Part shown: piece by piece, positions 36,780 to 45,765 of the stretch | How positions within the stretch are numbered: position 1 is the first letter of the stretch | Layout of the letters: every line of letters starts with the position of its first letter | From: Roseburia hominis | GTDB lineage: Bacteria; Bacillota; Clostridia; Lachnospirales; Lachnospiraceae | Direction: 5' to 3' | Length of the DNA stretch: 54,671 nucleotides | NCBI RefSeq assembly: GCF_021531695.1 | Contig: NZ_JADYUI010000015.1 | Span: 1-54,671 of the forward strand | Position numbers and translations under genes: made by a program | Notes under the pieces: model-generated | The model's database searches: none | The model's input: only the letters and a program-made list of their open reading frames with translations | What the model was told of the DNA's origin: nothing

Positions 36780-36825
36780 GATGATAAGGTAATGCAAAAG
36801 AAAAAGGTATTTCTGAGGTGAGCGT

Positions 36826-39800
36826 ATGATTGAAAAGTATTATGGGGGAATGATTGAACAGGTCTTCGGAAAAATCGGCAGTCATAGTAAGAATATGACA
36901 TTGGCAAAATACAGTAATGATTTTTCGGTTCAGAATGTTCAATGGCCAGAAAAGATAAGAGAGCAAAAAGACGTATTTATCTGGGAACATGAATTTGTTC
37001 CGGGAAATATGTCAGGGCCGTATGAGCCGTTTTTGGATATTATAGGAACAATGTTTCATGAGTTTTATGATAAGACATTGGAAGATTTTTTAGAAGAGAA
37101 TGACATTTATTATCTTCAAAGATCACTCATTCGCTCCTATATTGAAAACGGACAGTGTGAAAGAGAAGAACAGCTTATTTTTGGTGAAATTAAATATGAA
37201 CAGGAGCGTATGCAGGAGGGAATCCTGCGTATGCTGATTTCACTTTCCAAAAAGAAACCATGCCTTATTATTTTAAATCGTATTCAGTTTGCCGCAGGAA
37301 CGACACTTGCACTTTTGAATTGTTTGTTTGAATCGCCTGATGCGAAAAATATCGGTGTAGTCTTGGGAGAGAATGATTTGACTCACATTCCGGAGCATGT
37401 ACTTCCGGTATGGGAGACACTTGTGGAGAAGTTAAAGGATGAGAATCAGGTCTTACATATCGGGACAACACAATGCATACAAAAAGAGCAGCCCTTAGAT
37501 GGTGTAATTGTGAGAGAAGAAGTATTACCGAAGATTACGAATCTGGTACAGATGATGGATTTTTCCCAGGCACTTTTTTATCTGAATGAGATTGAGCGCA
37601 GGATTAAGTTTGAAAGCTTTAAGTTGGAGAATGATTTGCATTTTCTGCTCTGGGAGCAGTATTGTTATGCAGCATTTTTTTCTATGGATCTTTCTAAGAC
37701 ACTGGAAATTTGTGAGGAAATTGCAAGTATGCAGACATCTTTTTCATCACAGGAGCAGATGTTCTTTTATTATTATCTTACCGGGAACGTTTTCATGTAT
37801 CAGGGAAGATTGTTTGATGCAGTAGAATATGCAAAAAAGAGTCAGCAATATGCGAAAAAGATTAAAGATGATAAGAGGCTGTTTTTGGCGGAATTACTGG
37901 AGACACAGGCAAGAATGTCCGGCTGGTATAATATCTTTTTTTGCGCACAGAACATAGATATCAGCGATGAATTGATTGAAAAATTGATTCAGTATAATTA
38001 TAAAAATCATCTGGCATATGTTTATGTTTATGCCTATGATAATAAACCGGAGATTGTAGCAAAAGCATATCAATCAGAGGCACAATTGATTTATTTCAGC
38101 AAGGGCGTTGCGCTTGCAAAGGAGATTGGAAATCAGCAGTTGGTTTACAGTGCTTATCAGAAAAATATTATGTTGGCATCTGCCAATGGAATGTATGAAA
38201 TTGCACTGCTTTATTCCGTGCGGACTTATGAATCTGTTTTGAATAAAAATTCGCAGGAAGTAGGGCGGATTTATAGTGGTTTAGGTTATAATCTGAGTGC
38301 ACTTGGAAGAACAAAGGATGCAGAGTGGTTTTATAAGAAAGCCATACAGATTTTTTATGATTTGCGATTGCCGGAAGACATTGCGGAAGTATTTTATAAT
38401 ATGTCATTAAATTATATTCAGATGGGTGAATATAAACAGGCAAGTGAATATCTGATGATTTGTATGAAGACGATTGAAAAGCTTCACTTAAATAGTTTGC
38501 GGGTTTGCAATGTTTCAAAGCTTTATGGTCTTTTGGCGTTGTGTAGTGTGCTGATGGGAAATCAATTTAACTGTGAGCGTTATTTGTTAAATTGTAAACA
38601 ATTTTTGAATTACGTTCTGGAAAAGTCAGATGCGGATGAAATAGGAAGTGTTCATGACTATGCAAAATGTGATGATGACTTATTTTTGTACTATTTTTCC
38701 CAGGCACTGTTAGATGTACTGCAGGGAAAAGAGAAAGATGCGGCTCAGAACTATACAACGGCGGAGCACCATTTGCGTCAGGCACAAGGAAATCAATCAT
38801 TTTGTTATTGTTTGTTTCGAGAAAGCAGGATACGTTTTTATGAGTCTATGGGACGGCTTGAACTTCGTGATAATGAACAGGCATTATTGTTGCAATATAA
38901 AGAAACAATGCAGAATATTGATATTACAGATTGTTTTGAAAAAATTAAGCATGCAGGGATAGAACGAGAAGACAGTGTTGAAATTTCGTTATCAGAGATT
39001 GATGCGTTAATAAGGCAAGAGGGAATTAGTCGCGCATATCAACAGAAAAAACATCAAATGAATTTTATTTCGAGCTGGCAAAAGATGATTGATGTATCCG
39101 ATGTTTCCGTGAAGACAATGATGCAATCCGTGATGAAAACCTTTTTGTATCATTTTTCTGTGGATAAAGCGCTTTATATCAGGTATCAGGATGAAAAGCC
39201 TCAGATTCTATTTGATAATACCGAACGGAAAATTACGGTAGAGAAGCAGCGCTTTATAAAAAAGTGTTTTACGGAGGACCCAAGAGGATTTGTAGTTTCT
39301 AAAATCAGCAGTAATTATTCTGCGCATCAAAATATTATTTCTTTATTTGGAGAAGATAATGTATGCTCTATGGTGGCAATTCCGTTTATGAATAATGGAA
39401 AACTTGAGAGTGTATTGATTGTTTATGTATTGATGAAGGATAATTGGCATTCTTCGGTAAATCGCTATATGCTGGATGAGGACGACAGGAATTTGTATGA
39501 ATTGCTGTTCCGTGAAGTACAGTATTCTTTGAATCGTTTGGATGCTTATGAAAAAATTTATGAAATGAATACGAAACTTTATGAATCTGCGATTACCGAT
39601 CAGCTTACCGGAATTTATAACCGGAAAGGATTTTATCTGCAGATAGAAGAAATTATGGGACGTCTTCAGAAAAAGAAGCAGAAACGAAGTTTTGCATTGA
39701 TGTTCATTGATTTGGATAATTTTAAAGGATATAATGACACTTTTGGACATGATGTGGGAGACTTGATCTTGAAAGAAATGGCAGGAATTTTTAAGGAGGT

Positions 39801-40125
39801 CTGTGGGAAAGAGGGATTTGTTTCCAGATATGGCGGGGATGAATTTATTGTCTTTGTGAAAAATAACAAGAAACAGGTCTTAGAACAAATGGCACAGCAG
39901 ATTTACGGGAAAATTGCTGAAAAAGATGGATTCCGGGCGGAGATTGAGCGAAATTTAATGCGAAAAATTGAATTGAATAAGGATAAGCAAATTTCGTGTT
40001 CTATTGGAATTGCCGGTTCGGATGAGGTGCAAAATGAAGAGGATATTAATCGTTTGATTAAGAAAGCGGACGATTTGTTATATCAGATTAAGACCACGGG
40101 AAAAGGACGTTATATTTTTATATAG
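36826..40125 (+). CDS. Large TPR-GAF-GGDEF diguanylate cyclase with ATPase-like N-terminus
   Basis: The 1099-residue soluble protein has four parts. Residues 1-220 resemble the AAA/STAND ATPase found in multidomain regulators (GPYEPFLDIIG, KKKPCLIILNRIQFA) but lack a P-loop, and the Walker B acid is Asn. About 230-720 are helical TPR-like repeats. About 740-900 look like a GAF-type sensor. The C-terminus (about 915-1099) is a GGDEF domain with LTGIYNRKGF, FIDLDNFKGYND and intact GGDEF (1003-1007). The allosteric RxxD site five residues upstream is absent (GKEG), so product inhibition through it is not expected. Synthesis of c-di-GMP is inferred. GAGGTGA precedes the ATG, and cca follows after 10 bp. 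Confidence 0.9.
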   Translation: MIEKYYGGMIEQVFGKIGSHSKNMTLAKYSNDFSVQNVQWPEKIREQKDVFIWEHEFVPGNMSGPYEPFLDIIGTMFHEFYDKTLEDFLEENDIYYLQRSLIRSYIENGQCEREEQLIFGEIKYEQERMQEGILRMLISLSKKKPCLIILNRIQFAAGTTLALLNCLFESPDAKNIGVVLGENDLTHIPEHVLPVWETLVEKLKDENQVLHIGTTQCIQKEQPLDGVIVREEVLPKITNLVQMMDFSQALFYLNEIERRIKFESFKLENDLHFLLWEQYCYAAFFSMDLSKTLEICEEIASMQTSFSSQEQMFFYYYLTGNVFMYQGRLFDAVEYAKKSQQYAKKIKDDKRLFLAELLETQARMSGWYNIFFCAQNIDISDELIEKLIQYNYKNHLAYVYVYAYDNKPEIVAKAYQSEAQLIYFSKGVALAKEIGNQQLVYSAYQKNIMLASANGMYEIALLYSVRTYESVLNKNSQEVGRIYSGLGYNLSALGRTKDAEWFYKKAIQIFYDLRLPEDIAEVFYNMSLNYIQMGEYKQASEYLMICMKTIEKLHLNSLRVCNVSKLYGLLALCSVLMGNQFNCERYLLNCKQFLNYVLEKSDADEIGSVHDYAKCDDDLFLYYFSQALLDVLQGKEKDAAQNYTTAEHHLRQAQGNQSFCYCLFRESRIRFYESMGRLELRDNEQALLLQYKETMQNIDITDCFEKIKHAGIEREDSVEISLSEIDALIRQEGISRAYQQKKHQMNFISSWQKMIDVSDVSVKTMMQSVMKTFLYHFSVDKALYIRYQDEKPQILFDNTERKITVEKQRFIKKCFTEDPRGFVVSKISSNYSAHQNIISLFGEDNVCSMVAIPFMNNGKLESVLIVYVLMKDNWHSSVNRYMLDEDDRNLYELLFREVQYSLNRLDAYEKIYEMNTKLYESAITDQLTGIYNRKGFYLQIEEIMGRLQKKKQKRSFALMFIDLDNFKGYNDTFGHDVGDLILKEMAGIFKEVCGKEGFVSRYGGDEFIVFVKNNKKQVLEQMAQQIYGKIAEKDGFRAEIERNLMRKIELNKDKQISCSIGIAGSDEVQNEEDINRLIKKADDLLYQIKTTGKGRYIFI

Positions 40126-40135
40126 GAGGAGTAAG

Positions 40136-41470
40136 ATGCAGATACAGTTACCTGAGAAAGTAAATACCATAATAGATTGCTTAGAACAGGCAGGATATGA
40201 GGCGTATGCAGTTGGTGGCTGTGTCAGGGATACACTTCTTCACAGAGTGCCGGGGGACTGGGATATTACGACTTCTGCAAAGCCGATGGAAGTAAAAAAA
40301 TTGTTCCGCCGCACGATAGATACCGGGATTGAGCATGGTACGGTTACGGTCATGCTGGATAAGGAAGGGTTTGAAGTAACAACCTATCGGATTGATGGAG
40401 AATATGAAGATGCAAGACATCCAAAGCAGGTGGCTTATACAAAAAATCTCTTGGAAGATTTAAAACGGCGTGATTTTACGATTAATGCGATGGCTTATAA
40501 TAAGCGAGACGGATTGATTGATGCTTTTGGAGGAATTGAGGATTTAAAAAAAGGTGTGATACGGTGCGTGGGGAATCCTATGCACCGCTTTTCAGAAGAT
40601 GCGCTTCGAATGCTTCGTGCAGTTCGTTTTGCGGCGCAGCTTGGCTTTTCCATTGAAGAAAATACGAAAAAAGCAATTGTTACTTTGGCACCGAATTTGT
40701 CTAAAATCAGCGCAGAAAGAATTCAGGTTGAGTTCGTGAAACTTTTAACATCCAATCATCCGGAAGAATTGCGCACCTTGTATGAAACAGGCATTACAGG
40801 TATTATTTTTCCGGAATTTAATGTTATGATGAAGGAAGAACAACATAATCCACATCATTGTTATACGGTGGGAGAGCATACCATTGCAGCACTTTGCAAT
40901 ATAAAAGCGGATAAAGTTTTACGTCTTACGATGTTATTACACGATATTGCAAAACCCGTCTGTAAAACAGTGGATGAAAAGGGAATTTGTCATTATTACG
41001 GTCATCCGAAAAAGAGTGCAGATATGGCACGGGAATTTTTCCGCCGACTGAAATTTGACGGTGCAACCAGAGATCAGGTTTGTCGGCTGGTGAAGTGGCA
41101 TGATGATAATCCACCATTGGAAGAGCAGATGATAAGAAAGACCATTCATCGCATCGGAACGCAGTGTTATCCGGCACTGTTTCAAGTAAAGCGTGCAGAC
41201 ATTTTAGCACAAAGTGACTATGAACGGGAAAAAAAGCTCGCTTATGTAGATGCTTATGAAAAGATGTATGATGAGATTATAAAAAAGGGACAGTGCCTTA
41301 CTTTGAAGGAATTAGCGGTGACGGGAAGTGACCTCATAAAGATAGGGATAAAACCCGGAAAGGAAATTGGTGAAATTCTGGATTTCCTGCTTCAGGAAGT
41401 ATTAGAACATCCTGAAAACAATACAAAAGAAATTTTATTGGAACTTGTGCAATTACGGCAAAAAAAGTAA
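40136..41470 (+). CDS. cca: CCA-adding tRNA nucleotidyltransferase
   Basis: This enzyme adds or repairs the 3'-CCA end of tRNAs. The 444-residue class II nucleotidyltransferase has AVGGCVRDTLL, the metal-binding DWD in GDWDITTSA, RRDFTINAMAY and the RFSEDALRMLRAVRFAAQLG template region. An HD domain (LLHDIAKP, about residue 265) occurs in a subset of family members. TAGGAGGAG immediately precedes the ATG, and the gene starts 10 bp after the GGDEF stop, so they are likely co-transcribed. Confidence 0.95.
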   Translation: MQIQLPEKVNTIIDCLEQAGYEAYAVGGCVRDTLLHRVPGDWDITTSAKPMEVKKLFRRTIDTGIEHGTVTVMLDKEGFEVTTYRIDGEYEDARHPKQVAYTKNLLEDLKRRDFTINAMAYNKRDGLIDAFGGIEDLKKGVIRCVGNPMHRFSEDALRMLRAVRFAAQLGFSIEENTKKAIVTLAPNLSKISAERIQVEFVKLLTSNHPEELRTLYETGITGIIFPEFNVMMKEEQHNPHHCYTVGEHTIAALCNIKADKVLRLTMLLHDIAKPVCKTVDEKGICHYYGHPKKSADMAREFFRRLKFDGATRDQVCRLVKWHDDNPPLEEQMIRKTIHRIGTQCYPALFQVKRADILAQSDYEREKKLAYVDAYEKMYDEIIKKGQCLTLKELAVTGSDLIKIGIKPGKEIGEILDFLLQEVLEHPENNTKEILLELVQLRQKK

Positions 41471-41521
41471 AAAACATAAGTATACTTTAAAATGCCTCCT
41501 CATAAGATGAAAAGACGTGAG

Positions 41522-41544
41522 ATAACAGTAAGTTTATCTGTTAT
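41522..41544 (+). other. Leader hairpin before the CotS-like gene
   Basis: ATAACAG (41522-41528) pairs perfectly with CTGTTAT (41538-41544), 32 bp before the TTG start. There is no T-run beyond TTTCC, so the role is uncertain. Confidence 0.4.
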
Positions 41545-41575
41545 TTCCGTAAGAAATCGTATGGAGGGGGTAGTT

Positions 41576-42571
41576 TTGTATAATCAGGCAGAACAATGCA
41601 TAGAACAATATCCGTTTACCGTCTCCCAGACGTCGAAAGGGCGGGGAGCGTTAATTTGCAGTACCGAATGTGGGGAAAAGGTATTAAAAGAGTATAAAGG
41701 TTCTGTTGCAAGAGCAGAAATTTTATATGACGTGGCATGTTTTTTAAAACAGGAAGGGATAACAATAGATGCCATTATAAAAACAACGGAGCAATCCTGT
41801 CTTTCGGGAAGTGAAGAAGATGGCTTTTACCTTATGAAAGACTGGTATAGTGGCAGAGAGTGTGATACCAAGAGCAGAGAGGATATTTTGCTTTCCGTAA
41901 GAAAGCTTGCAGAACTTCATTTATGCTTAAAACGTTATAGTGGGGAAATTCCGGAATTCATGTGGATTTCGGAACAGGCATTGACAAAAGAGTTTGAAAA
42001 ACATACCAGAGAGATCAAAAAAGTACGAAATTATGTGCGGGGAAAAAAGAAAAAGAATGTCTTTGAAGAGAAATTCATGGAAACTTATGAGAAGTTTCTG
42101 ACGCAGGCAGAAGAAGTCCTGGAAGGTTTGCGAATGCAGGCAGAGCAAAGGGAAAATGCACAGTGGAAAGAAATGTACGGGCTCTGTCATGGTGATTACA
42201 ATCAACATAATATTATTTTTTTAAAAGACGGGATGGCTATTATTAACTTTGAGCAGATGCATTATGAGATTCAGGTAGGGGATCTGGCTCATTTTATGCG
42301 AAAAATTCTGGAAAAGCATAACTGGAATACCGGTCTTGGAATGGATATGATCACAGCGTATGATGCGAAAAAGAAGCTTTCCAAGATGGAATGTGAACAG
42401 CTTTATTTAAGGCTGGCTTATCCGGAAAAATTCTGGAAAATTGCAAATCATTATTATAATTCGAATAAAGCATGGGTTTCCGGCAGAGATATTGAAAAGC
42501 TGGAGAAAATCATGACACAGGAGAAAGCACGGCAGCAATTCCTGCAAATGTTATTTTATTTTGTGAAATAG
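41576..42571 (+). CDS. CotS-like spore coat protein with kinase fold
   Basis: This 331-residue APH/CotS-type protein has a small N-lobe, the catalytic-loop motif LCHGDYNQHNIIF and, where active kinases have DFD or DFG, the sequence IINFEQ. The metal-binding Asp is therefore Asn, so phosphotransfer is doubtful. CotS proteins of Bacillus are coat components, and a spore role is inferred from family and the nearby sporulation genes. In-frame ATGs at 41492 and 41561 exist, but GGAGGGGG (41563-41570) is correctly spaced only for the TTG at 41576, giving MYNQAEQCIEQ. If the upstream starts were used the protein would gain up to 28 residues that look non-conserved. Confidence 0.7.
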   Translation: MYNQAEQCIEQYPFTVSQTSKGRGALICSTECGEKVLKEYKGSVARAEILYDVACFLKQEGITIDAIIKTTEQSCLSGSEEDGFYLMKDWYSGRECDTKSREDILLSVRKLAELHLCLKRYSGEIPEFMWISEQALTKEFEKHTREIKKVRNYVRGKKKKNVFEEKFMETYEKFLTQAEEVLEGLRMQAEQRENAQWKEMYGLCHGDYNQHNIIFLKDGMAIINFEQMHYEIQVGDLAHFMRKILEKHNWNTGLGMDMITAYDAKKKLSKMECEQLYLRLAYPEKFWKIANHYYNSNKAWVSGRDIEKLEKIMTQEKARQQFLQMLFYFVK

Positions 42572-42624
42572 TATTGTATAATTAAGAAAAAATAAAATGA
42601 CAGAATAAGATATGAGGTGAAAGT

Positions 42625-44172
42625 GTGAAGATACAAAGGAAAAGTCTGCTTTTACTGCTTTTGTTGGCAGGAATTATGGCAGGCTGCGGAAAATCCGACA
42701 AACCACAGTTTACGACCGGAAAAAATACATATAGCATTGAAAATACAGAGGAGACAGTCGAAAAAGATGCAAGACAGAAAGTGTCCGGTGGGCTTTATGT
42801 GATATCAGAGATTGATACACAGATGGAAATAATTACATTTCAAAAGGTTCAGAATGGAAAACTTGTGGAGCATGAATATACCGGTGGAACCTGTTTTTAT
42901 AATAAGTACGGAGATATGATGCCGGTTTCCTCGTTAGAAGCCGGACAGGTAGTAATGTTTGAGGCAAATAAAGAAACAGATGCTTTGACCAAAGTTCAAA
43001 TTTCAGCAGAAGCATGGGAAAAAGATGATGTAGAGAACTATAAGTTTGACATGGATAAAAACATGTTGACAATGGGAGGCTCTAATTATCAGATTACAGA
43101 TAATACCTGTTTTTTTTCGGATGATGGAGAAATTTTAGCGAGTGATATTGAGTCGGGTGACAGGATACGTGTAAATGGAATAGATAAGAAGGTACTTGCC
43201 GTAACCGTAACAACAGGGCATGGTGAGCTGACTCTTACGAATACCGATACATTTAATGGAGGATTTATTGGTCTTTATGGAGATAAGCGTTATTATTATG
43301 AAATCTCAGATTATATGACAATTGAAATTCCGGAGGGAGATTATACGGTTACATTTACAAATAATGGATATGGCGGAAGCACAGATGTGACGATAGAACG
43401 TGGGGAGACAGTTTCCCTAAATCTGGAATCGCTAAAGAGCGAAGAACCGCAGTCCTGTTTGATTGCTTTTACGGCAACGGTGCCTGACACCAAAGTTTTT
43501 GTAGATGGAAAAGAAGTTGATATCACACAGCCGGTGGAAGTAATATACGGAACACATTCTTTACAGGCCGCGGCAACCGGCTATACAGCATGGAACAAGC
43601 AGCTTATTGTAAATTCGTCTTCTGCAAATATTATTATTGATCTTACGAATGGAAAAGAAGAGGAAGAAGAAACAGAGGAAGAAATCGAAGAGGGTACAGA
43701 AGAAATAGAAGAAGACACTGAGACAGATTTGGATGAAACCGACGATAATGGCACTTATAACGGCGGAACCGGAGTCTATAACAGTGGAAGTGGAACATAT
43801 GCAGGTAAGACGGCAGGAAGTAGTGCGGGTTCCATGGCAGGAAGCAGTGCCGGTTCTCTGGCAGGCTCTACGAGCAATAATACAAGTACAAACACAAATA
43901 CCCATAATACCACAACAAATACGAACAATTCGAGTACGACAACGACGAATAGTAACAGTACAACAAATAATTCGAATAGCAGTGGGAATACTACAAACGA
44001 AACAAACAATACCAATACGACAACAACGAATACCTCAAGTGATAACAATTCCATGAGTAACCGGTATAATACCACAGTGGATAAGAATGATACAACGAAT
44101 CAGGCAACCAATGCATACCTTGATACATTGTCCGGAATTGTTGATACACTGTCCGGCGGCAAAACCAATTAA
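42625..44172 (+). CDS. PEGA-domain lipoprotein with Ser/Thr/Asn-rich tail
   Basis: The 515-residue exported lipoprotein has a lipobox (GIMAGC, Cys21). Two similar beta-rich units follow (about residues 55-120 and 145-200), then two PEGA-type repeats (IEIPEGDYTVTFTNNGYGG; KVFVDGKEVDITQPVEVIYG). An acidic run comes next, and about 120 residues dominated by Ser, Thr, Asn and Gly, with repeated AGSSAGS. PEGA domains are common on surface proteins; the tail resembles a wall-spanning stalk. No LPxTG or other anchor is seen at the C-terminus. It uses GTG, with GAGGTGA just upstream. The function is unknown. Confidence 0.8.
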   Translation: MKIQRKSLLLLLLLAGIMAGCGKSDKPQFTTGKNTYSIENTEETVEKDARQKVSGGLYVISEIDTQMEIITFQKVQNGKLVEHEYTGGTCFYNKYGDMMPVSSLEAGQVVMFEANKETDALTKVQISAEAWEKDDVENYKFDMDKNMLTMGGSNYQITDNTCFFSDDGEILASDIESGDRIRVNGIDKKVLAVTVTTGHGELTLTNTDTFNGGFIGLYGDKRYYYEISDYMTIEIPEGDYTVTFTNNGYGGSTDVTIERGETVSLNLESLKSEEPQSCLIAFTATVPDTKVFVDGKEVDITQPVEVIYGTHSLQAAATGYTAWNKQLIVNSSSANIIIDLTNGKEEEEETEEEIEEGTEEIEEDTETDLDETDDNGTYNGGTGVYNSGSGTYAGKTAGSSAGSMAGSSAGSLAGSTSNNTSTNTNTHNTTTNTNNSSTTTTNSNSTTNNSNSSGNTTNETNNTNTTTTNTSSDNNSMSNRYNTTVDKNDTTNQATNAYLDTLSGIVDTLSGGKTN

Positions 44173-44186
44173 AAGGGCGAAAATCC

Positions 44187-44215
44187 TTGACAAACCTAGG
44201 AAAAACAAGTATAAA
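44187..44215 (+). promoter_or_regulatory. Promoter of the HU gene
   Basis: Perfect TTGACA (44187-44192) and TATAAA (44210-44215) are 17 bp apart, 75 bp before the ATG. The strength fits the abundance expected for HU. Confidence 0.8.
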
Positions 44216-44290
44216 TATATTCGTAGGTAATTTGAAAAAAGAAAACCTCAAATAGAAAATATTTTTAAAGTCCAGAGGAGGAATTTTAAC

Positions 44291-44566
44291 ATGAACAAAG
44301 CAGAATTAGTTTCAGCTATAGCTGACAAAGCTACATTGTCCAAAAAAGATGCAGAAGCTGCATTGAAAGCTTTTACAGATGTAGTTGCTGAAGAATTAAA
44401 AAAGGGTGAAAAAATTCAGTTAGTAGGTTTTGGTACATTTGAAGTATCTGAAAGAGCAGCAAGAACAGGTAGAAACCCACAGACAGGAAAAGAAATGACA
44501 ATTCCGGCTTCTAAAGCTCCTAAATTCAAAGCAGGAAAAGCTTTAAAAGACATGATTAATGCATAA
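44291..44566 (+). CDS. hup: HU-family nucleoid protein
   Basis: The 91-residue DNA-binding protein has the whole HU fold: [21 protein letters not shown] at the start, the [18 protein letters not shown] beta arm with the conserved RNPQTG, and the C-terminal [16 protein letters not shown] helix. It bends and compacts DNA as a dimer. AGAGGAGG lies nine bases before the ATG. A strong promoter upstream and a terminator downstream make it monocistronic. Confidence 0.97.
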   Translation: MNKAELVSAIADKATLSKKDAEAALKAFTDVVAEELKKGEKIQLVGFGTFEVSERAARTGRNPQTGKEMTIPASKAPKFKAGKALKDMINA

Positions 44567-44584
44567 TTAGATTGTGATTATTAG

Positions 44585-44630
44585 CAGAGGATGTGACGAG
44601 GAAGAGTTCTTGTTGTGTCCTCTGTTTTTT
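44585..44630 (+). terminator. Rho-independent terminator of the HU gene
   Basis: CAGAGGA (44585-44591) pairs with TCCTCTG (44618-44624), and the intervening bases continue the helix mostly through G-U pairs. Six T residues follow. Confidence 0.8.
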
Positions 44631-44637
44631 ATATTGG

Positions 44638-44690
44638 CAGAACAAAAGCTGTGCAGACTAGTTTATTGAAGTCTGGTAAAGCAGGCAGTA
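44638..44690 (+). repeat. Partial copy of the intergenic module seen at 9984
   Basis: AGAACAAAAGCTGTGCAGAC, followed by TAGTTTATTGAAGTCTGG, matches the left two thirds of 9984-10019 with scattered, mostly C/T or A/G differences. AGACT/AGTCT forms a small hairpin. The right arm of the long helix is missing here. Confidence 0.55.
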
Positions 44691-44705
44691 AAGAGAGGGA
44701 AAAAT

Positions 44706-44945
44706 ATGAGACTGGATAAATTTTTAAAGGTATCAAGACTGATAAAAAGACGTACCGTTGCAAATGAAGCATGCGATGCGGGACGGGTTATGGTCAATGG
44801 AAAGCCGGCGAAAGCATCAGTGAATGTTAAAGTTGGTGATGTGATAGAGATTATGTTCGGAACAAAGACGGTAAAGGTTGAGGTGTTAGATCTTCAGGAT
44901 ACGACCAAAAAGGAAGAAGCAAATGACTTATTCCGTTATATTTAA
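44706..44945 (+). CDS. rqcP: S4-domain ribosome quality-control protein RqcP (YabO/HslR-like)
   Basis: The 79-residue protein is almost entirely an S4 RNA-binding domain (MRLDKFLKVSRLIKRRTVAN, then DAGRVMVNGKPAK). In Bacillus, YabO/RqcP works with RqcH to extend Ala tails on nascent chains stuck on 60S-like 50S subunits. The location directly upstream of yabP-yabQ-divIC is the conserved Bacillus order and supports the identification. GAGAGGG precedes the ATG. Confidence 0.92.
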   Translation: MRLDKFLKVSRLIKRRTVANEACDAGRVMVNGKPAKASVNVKVGDVIEIMFGTKTVKVEVLDLQDTTKKEEANDLFRYI

Positions 44946-44965
44946 GTAATGGATGAAAAAAGAGA

Positions 44966-44995
44966 ACATATTTTAAAATACTTTCTAATATACTT
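44966..44995 (+). promoter_or_regulatory. Possible sigma-E-type promoter of yabP
   Basis: ACATATT (44966-44972), then about 16 bp, then TATACTT (44989-44995), loosely fits sigma-E promoters (ATATT and CATACA-T). YabP is under sigma-E in Bacillus. The -10 match is partial and this is a suggestion only. Confidence 0.3.
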
Positions 44996-45040
44996 AAAAA
45001 GAGAGGACAATGTCGGATTAAGCTATTAGGGAGGTTTTAT

Positions 45041-45325
45041 ATGGAAGAAAAAACGGTTTCTAAGATACATAAAGTACTATTGCAGAACCGGAAGTCAGGA
45101 AGCTTTAGTGGTATTATTGATGTACTTTCTTTTGATGTAAGCGAGATTCTATTGGAGACAGAGCTTGGGATGCTTCTGATTAAAGGTAATGATTTACATG
45201 TGAATCGACTGACATTAGAAAAAGGTGAGATTGATGTGGAGGGACGGATTGATAGTCTCGCGTATTCGGATGTTAATACTTATAATAATAAGAATGAATC
45301 TTTCTTTGGACGTATTTTTAAATGA
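45041..45325 (+). CDS. yabP: Sporulation protein YabP
   Basis: The 94-residue protein matches the YabP/YqfC fold, with the motif GVIDVLSFDVSEILLETELG-like region (residues 20-45) followed by LLIKGNDLHVNRLTLEKGEI. In Bacillus subtilis it is made in the mother cell and, with YabQ, is needed for spore cortex formation. It has AGGGAGG just upstream and overlaps yabQ by four bases, so the two are coupled. Confidence 0.93.
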   Translation: MEEKTVSKIHKVLLQNRKSGSFSGIIDVLSFDVSEILLETELGMLLIKGNDLHVNRLTLEKGEIDVEGRIDSLAYSDVNTYNNKNESFFGRIFK

Positions 45326-45750
45326 TAGTAAGTGAGAGTATATTAACAGAAGTACGTTTTTTCCTGATTTCCATTCTTTCCGGGGCGACACTCATCTTTT
45401 TTTATGATATTTTTCGGGTATTGAGACGAGTTATTGTGCATGGAGCCATATGGATTGCTATTGAGGATTTTTTGTACTGGTTCGTATGTGCTGTATTGTT
45501 CTTTGCTATGTTATATCAGGAAAACGACGGACTGGTGCGGGGATTTGCCATGGGAGGTCTGTTTCTTGGCATGCTTGGTTATAATCATTTTGTGAGTCCG
45601 GTTATTCTTAGGTATGCAGTTATGATATTGGGATTTTTTATAAAAATATTAAGAAAAATATGTGGAATCTTAATAAAACCTTTAAAAAAAGTAAAAAAGA
45701 TATTGAAAAAAATAGGAAAGGCAATTAGAATAGGGTTATATAAACTATAA
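45322..45750 (+). CDS. yabQ: Spore cortex protein YabQ
   Basis: The 142-residue membrane protein has about four hydrophobic segments and a strongly basic C-terminus (KKVKKILKKIGKAIR). YabQ localises to the forespore membranes in Bacillus and is needed for the cortex. Position between yabP and divIC, and the four-base overlap with yabP, support the call more than sequence motifs, which are weakly conserved in this family. Confidence 0.9.
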   Translation: MIVSESILTEVRFFLISILSGATLIFFYDIFRVLRRVIVHGAIWIAIEDFLYWFVCAVLFFAMLYQENDGLVRGFAMGGLFLGMLGYNHFVSPVILRYAVMILGFFIKILRKICGILIKPLKKVKKILKKIGKAIRIGLYKL

Positions 45751-45765
45751 CATGGAGGCTTTGTT

